Below, in pieces: positions 60,629 to 64,000 of a DNA stretch of 64,000 nucleotides. A program made the translations under genes and the position numbers. The notes below the pieces were generated by a model. That model ran no database searches. It had not been told where the DNA came from and saw only the letters and a list, made by a program, of their open reading frames with translations. Each line of letters begins with the position of its first letter. The stretch's first letter is position 1. Origin of the DNA: Fictibacillus arsenicus (lineage in GTDB: Bacteria > Bacillota > Bacilli > Bacillales > Fictibacillaceae); contig NZ_CP016761.1 of the NCBI RefSeq assembly GCF_001642935.1, positions 620,001 to 684,000 of the forward strand. The letters run 5' to 3'.

Positions 60629-61663
60629 TTGACAATGAATGAAGAGTTTTTAAAGGCGTGTCGTAAGGAGAAAAATTCACATATTCCTGTATGGTACATG
60701 AGACAGGCGGGCCGTTCTCAGCCTGAGTACCGTAAATTGAAGGAGAAGTATTCACTGTTTGATATCACTCACAGACCTGAGATGTGCGCAGGCGTTACAA
60801 AGCTGCCGGTTGATCAGCACGGTGTTGATGCAGCGATTCTTTACAAAGATATTATGTCGCCAGTTCCTGCAATCGGGGTAGATGTAGAGATCAAGCCAGG
60901 TGTTGGACCTGTTATTGATAATCCTGTAAGAACACGCGAGGCTGTTGAAAGACTTGGAACGATCAACCCTGAGAAGGATGTTCCATATGTACTTGAAACG
61001 ATTAAAATTTTGCGTCAGCAATTGGAAGTTCCCCTCATAACTTTTGCAGGTGCTCCATTTACGCTTGCAAGCTATATGGTTGAAGGGGGTCCTTCACGTG
61101 ATTACCATAAAACAAAGCAGCTTATGTTCTCTGATCCAGAGAGCTGGTTCATGCTGATGGACAAGCTTGGAGACATGACGATCGCTTATGCAAAAGCTCA
61201 GATTAAAGCCGGAGCTCAAGCTTTTCAAATTTTTGATTCTTGGGTGGGAGCTTTAAATCAACAGGATTACGCAAAGTATATTATGCCTGTTATGGAGCGA
61301 ATCTTCTCAGAACTTCGCAGAGAAGGTGTTCCATTGATCCTTTACGGAACAGGCGCACGGCATCTCGTGATGGAGTGGAACGAACTTCCTATCGATGTTA
61401 TTGGACTTGACTGGAGATTGTCACCAAGAGAAGCGCGTCAGATGGGTGTTACGAAGGCGCTGCAAGGAAACTTGGATCCTTCACTTCTGCTTGCTCCTTG
61501 GGAAGTTATCGAAGCAAGAACGAAAGAAATTTTGGATGAAGGTATGGAAGAGCCAGGATTTATCTTTAATGTAGGTAAAGGTATTTTCCCTGAGGTCAAC
61601 ATCGCAACATTGAAACAATTAACCACCTTTGTCCATGAATACACGTCTAAAAAACTAGGGTGA
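60629..61663 (+). CDS. hemE: Uroporphyrinogen decarboxylase HemE
   Basis: The 344-residue protein has the N-terminal signature [16 protein letters not shown] and the later [21 protein letters not shown] and GLDWRLS segments of HemE. It removes four carboxyl groups from uroporphyrinogen III to give coproporphyrinogen III in the cytoplasm. A TTG at 60629 follows AAAGGTG with proper spacing; the ATG at 60635 is an alternative. It begins the hemE-hemH-hemY operon. Confidence 0.93.
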   Translation: MTMNEEFLKACRKEKNSHIPVWYMRQAGRSQPEYRKLKEKYSLFDITHRPEMCAGVTKLPVDQHGVDAAILYKDIMSPVPAIGVDVEIKPGVGPVIDNPVRTREAVERLGTINPEKDVPYVLETIKILRQQLEVPLITFAGAPFTLASYMVEGGPSRDYHKTKQLMFSDPESWFMLMDKLGDMTIAYAKAQIKAGAQAFQIFDSWVGALNQQDYAKYIMPVMERIFSELRREGVPLILYGTGARHLVMEWNELPIDVIGLDWRLSPREARQMGVTKALQGNLDPSLLLAPWEVIEARTKEILDEGMEEPGFIFNVGKGIFPEVNIATLKQLTTFVHEYTSKKLG

Positions 61664-61668
61664 TTAAA

Positions 61669-62610
61669 GTGACAAAGAAGAAAACCGGAATACTCGTAAT
61701 GGCATATGGAACCCCAAGAAGCCTGGATGAAGTTGAGAGCTATTACACACACATTAGACGAGGCCGCAAACCTTCCCCTGAACAGCTTCAGGAACTGACG
61801 GAAAGATACGAGCAGATCGGCGGAATATCTCCATTAGCAAAAATTACGGAAGATCAGGCACAAAAACTAGAAGAAGAAATGAATCGCCGTTATCCAGACC
61901 AGGAGTTTAAAAGCTACCTAGGTTTGAAGCATATCGATCCTTTCATTGAAGATGCTGTTCAGCAGATGAAAGAAAATGGTATCGAGGAGGCTGTAACTCT
62001 TGTACTTGCTCCGCATTATTCTACGTTCAGTGTTAAATCTTACAACGGACGTGCAGTAGAAGAGTCAGCGAAAATCGGCGGTCCTGATTTTGTTACAATT
62101 GACAGCTGGTATGACGAGCCTAAGTATATTCAATACTGGGCAGAAGGAATTAAACGAACGTTTAATAACATTCCTGAAGGCGAACATGACAAAACGGTTG
62201 TTATCTTTTCTGCACACAGTCTTCCAGAGAAAATTTTACAAATGGGAGATCCCTACCCGGTTCAATTGCAGGAAACAGCTGATTTGATCGCGAAAGAAGC
62301 CAGCGTTCCCCATTATACAATCGGATGGCAAAGTGCAGGAAATACGCCGGAGCCATGGATTGGACCAGATGTTCAGGATCTTACACGTGACCTTTACAAT
62401 GAACAAGGCTACAAGCATTTCATCTATTGCCCTGTAGGATTTGTTGCAGATCACTTAGAGGTTCTGTATGACAATGACTATGAGTGCAAAGTAGTAACGG
62501 ACGAATTAGGCGTTAACTATTACCGACCTGAAATGCCAAATGCAAAACCTGAATTTATTGACTGTCTGGCAACAACAGTTGAAAAAGCACTAGCAAAAGA
62601 AAGAATGTGA
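61669..62610 (+). CDS. hemH: Coproporphyrin/protoporphyrin ferrochelatase HemH (CpfC)
   Basis: The 313-residue protein carries the catalytic His183 in FSAHSLP and Glu264 in [11 protein letters not shown], at the same numbers as in B. subtilis HemH. It inserts iron into porphyrin, in Firmicutes coproporphyrin III. A GTG at 61669 follows GGGTGA. It begins 5 bases after hemE and is followed by hemY. Confidence 0.93.
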   Translation: MTKKKTGILVMAYGTPRSLDEVESYYTHIRRGRKPSPEQLQELTERYEQIGGISPLAKITEDQAQKLEEEMNRRYPDQEFKSYLGLKHIDPFIEDAVQQMKENGIEEAVTLVLAPHYSTFSVKSYNGRAVEESAKIGGPDFVTIDSWYDEPKYIQYWAEGIKRTFNNIPEGEHDKTVVIFSAHSLPEKILQMGDPYPVQLQETADLIAKEASVPHYTIGWQSAGNTPEPWIGPDVQDLTRDLYNEQGYKHFIYCPVGFVADHLEVLYDNDYECKVVTDELGVNYYRPEMPNAKPEFIDCLATTVEKALAKERM

Positions 62611-62615
62611 ATCAG

Positions 62616-64000
62616 ATGAGCGAGCGAAAGCACGTGATCATTTTAGGCGGCGGCATTACAGGTTTAGCCGCTGCCTTTTATGTGCAAAAGTATGCAAAAG
62701 AAACAGGGAAGCTTGTAACATTTACATTGCTTGAAAGCAGCAGCAGGCTTGGCGGAAAGATTGAAACGATCAAGGAAAATGGATTTGTAATCGAGCGGGG
62801 GCCGGATTCCTATCTGGCTCGAAAAACGGTAATGACCGAACTGGCTAAAGAGGTTGGTCTTGAAAAAGAACTGGTTTCCAATGAAACAGGACAAGCTTAT
62901 ATTTTGCATAATATGAGATTGCATCCTATTCCGGAGGGAGCGGTAATGGGTGTTCCGACAAAAGTAATGCCGTTTGTATTCACTCCGCTCTTTTCAATTT
63001 TTGGAAAAACGAGAGCAGTTTTTGACCTTGTCCTTCCTAAGCGTTCAGATTCTAGTAAAGATATATCGGTGGGGCACTTTTTTAGAAGACGTCTTGGTGA
63101 TGAAGTAGTAGACCGTCTGATCGAACCATTGCTGTCAGGAATCTATGCTGGTAAGATCGATCAATTAAGCTTGCAGTCTACTTTTCCTCAATTTGTTGAA
63201 ACAGAAAAAAAGCATAGAAGTTTAATTGTTGGCATGAAAAAATCACAGCCAAAGCTTGTGAAAACTCAGAAAACGGAAAAGAAAAAAGGCGCATTCTTAA
63301 CATTTAAAAACGGGCTGTCCTCTTTTGTATCAGCTCTTAAAGCATCTCTCCCTGAAGAACATATAAAAACAGGTGTGAAAGCTGAATCTGTAGAGCGTTT
63401 AGAAGACGGGACTTACTCTGTTAAAATGGAAGATGGGTCAATTTTAGCTGCTGACCACGTGATCGTAACCACGCCTTATGCAGTCACGAAAAAATTATTT
63501 AACGAAAAGCTGTTTCCGGCAGATTTTCATAAAACGAAACCTACATCTGTTGCAACAGTTGCGATGGAATTTAATGAAGATGAAGTATCATTTTCATTAG
63601 ATGGTACCGGATTTGTTATCGCAAAAAGCGAGAAAACTTCTATCACAGCATGTACTTGGACAAGCCGCAAATGGCCGCATACGACACCTAAAGGTAAGGT
63701 ACTTCTAAGATGCTATGTTGGCCGGGCTGATGACCAGGGAATCGTTCATGAGTCAGATGAAGTGATTTTGAACAAAGTTTTGGATGATCTTAAAAAGATA
63801 ATGGGTGTAGTTGAAAAGCCTGAAAAATATTATGTTTCCCGTATGATCGATTCGATGCCGCAGTACGAAGTGGGGCATAAAGAATACGTGAAACAGCTTA
63901 GAGGGACATTTGAAAAAGAGCTCCCAGGTGTACTTCTTGCAGGTGCTCCGTATGATGGTGTGGGACTTCCGGATTGTGTGAATTCAGCAAAAAGAGCTGT
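62616..64000 (+). CDS. hemY: Coproporphyrinogen/protoporphyrinogen oxidase HemY (CgoX), partial
   Basis: The frame runs through the right edge of the window. The start MSERKHVIILGGGITGLAAA gives the FAD-binding GxGxxG-type loop, followed by LESSSRLGGK and the motif ERGPDSYLARK. It oxidises coproporphyrinogen to coproporphyrin in the Firmicutes haem route, at the membrane face. About 461 codons are visible, and the near-C-terminal LPDCVNSAKRA is present, so only a few residues are missing. It begins 5 bases after hemH. Confidence 0.92.
   Translation, partial: MSERKHVIILGGGITGLAAAFYVQKYAKETGKLVTFTLLESSSRLGGKIETIKENGFVIERGPDSYLARKTVMTELAKEVGLEKELVSNETGQAYILHNMRLHPIPEGAVMGVPTKVMPFVFTPLFSIFGKTRAVFDLVLPKRSDSSKDISVGHFFRRRLGDEVVDRLIEPLLSGIYAGKIDQLSLQSTFPQFVETEKKHRSLIVGMKKSQPKLVKTQKTEKKKGAFLTFKNGLSSFVSALKASLPEEHIKTGVKAESVERLEDGTYSVKMEDGSILAADHVIVTTPYAVTKKLFNEKLFPADFHKTKPTSVATVAMEFNEDEVSFSLDGTGFVIAKSEKTSITACTWTSRKWPHTTPKGKVLLRCYVGRADDQGIVHESDEVILNKVLDDLKKIMGVVEKPEKYYVSRMIDSMPQYEVGHKEYVKQLRGTFEKELPGVLLAGAPYDGVGLPDCVNSAKRA

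Overview
The window is low-GC Gram-positive chromosome, most likely from a Bacillus- or Fictibacillus-like member of the Bacillaceae. Evidence: strong AGGAGG-type ribosome binding sites with GTG and TTG starts, spore genes (an alpha/beta SASP and two YjcZ-type peptides), and an order of genes that follows the Bacillus subtilis yhe-yha-ecs-hem region. Family names come from recognised motifs and gene order; no database search was run.

Layout. 1-4.8 kb: a leader peptide with tandem terminators ahead of the heterodimeric multidrug ABC exporter BmrC/BmrD. 4.8-12.7 kb: a small lipoprotein, a hemAT gene with an in-frame stop, a DUF2157/GDYXXLXY pair, a broken SDR gene, an aldehyde dehydrogenase, an ArsR regulator, a SASP and a zinc-ribbon protein. 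12.7-18.7 kb, all minus strand: an amino-acid importer without its ATPase, an MsmX-type ATPase, two oligopeptide-type permeases and a CdaR/PucR regulator. 18.7-25.5 kb: polysaccharide deacetylase, Dph6-like ATPase, YheB, YheA, a HAD phosphatase, a DhaS-like dehydrogenase and a GNAT enzyme. 25.6-38.7 kb: YhaQ/YhaP exporter, YhaO/YhaN nuclease pair, a CssRS-like two-component pair, the YhaM exoribonuclease, a MFS efflux gene behind its own leader peptide, YhaL and the PrsA foldase. 38.9-45.2 kb: small spore and membrane peptides, YpmS-like, YhaI, ScoC, YhaH, DUF1232, TrpP, SerC and Hit. 45.8-56.4 kb: a PCYCGC lipoprotein, EcsA/EcsB, a berberine-bridge-type oxidase, EcsC, a ferritin-like protein, DUF3243, PAP2, DagK-like, HmoB and PbpF. 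56.6-64 kb: an M36 metalloprotease and hemE-hemH-hemY, with hemY cut by the window end.

How the genes connect. Secretion and envelope stress is a recurring theme (CssRS-like, PrsA, Ecs, ScoC, PbpF, secreted M36 protease). A second theme is haem: HemE/HemH/HemY synthesis, the HmoB monooxygenase and the globin-coupled HemAT. Two exporters (bmrCD and the MFS gene) look to be controlled by leader-peptide attenuation, and trpP carries a well-spaced TRAP-type site over its Shine-Dalgarno.

Between the genes lie two repeat systems that ordinary annotation misses. One is a dispersed, palindromic intergenic element with ends GTTGAT...ATCAAC, present in seven good copies in a short (about 150-160 bp) and a long (about 210-245 bp) form. 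The other is a set of six short tandem arrays with a nearly constant 20-21 bp period but a different core word at each locus. Two of these arrays end in the same hairpin-forming tail of about 40 bp. Three genes (hemAT, an SDR and, less surely, the deacetylase) carry single in-frame stop codons.
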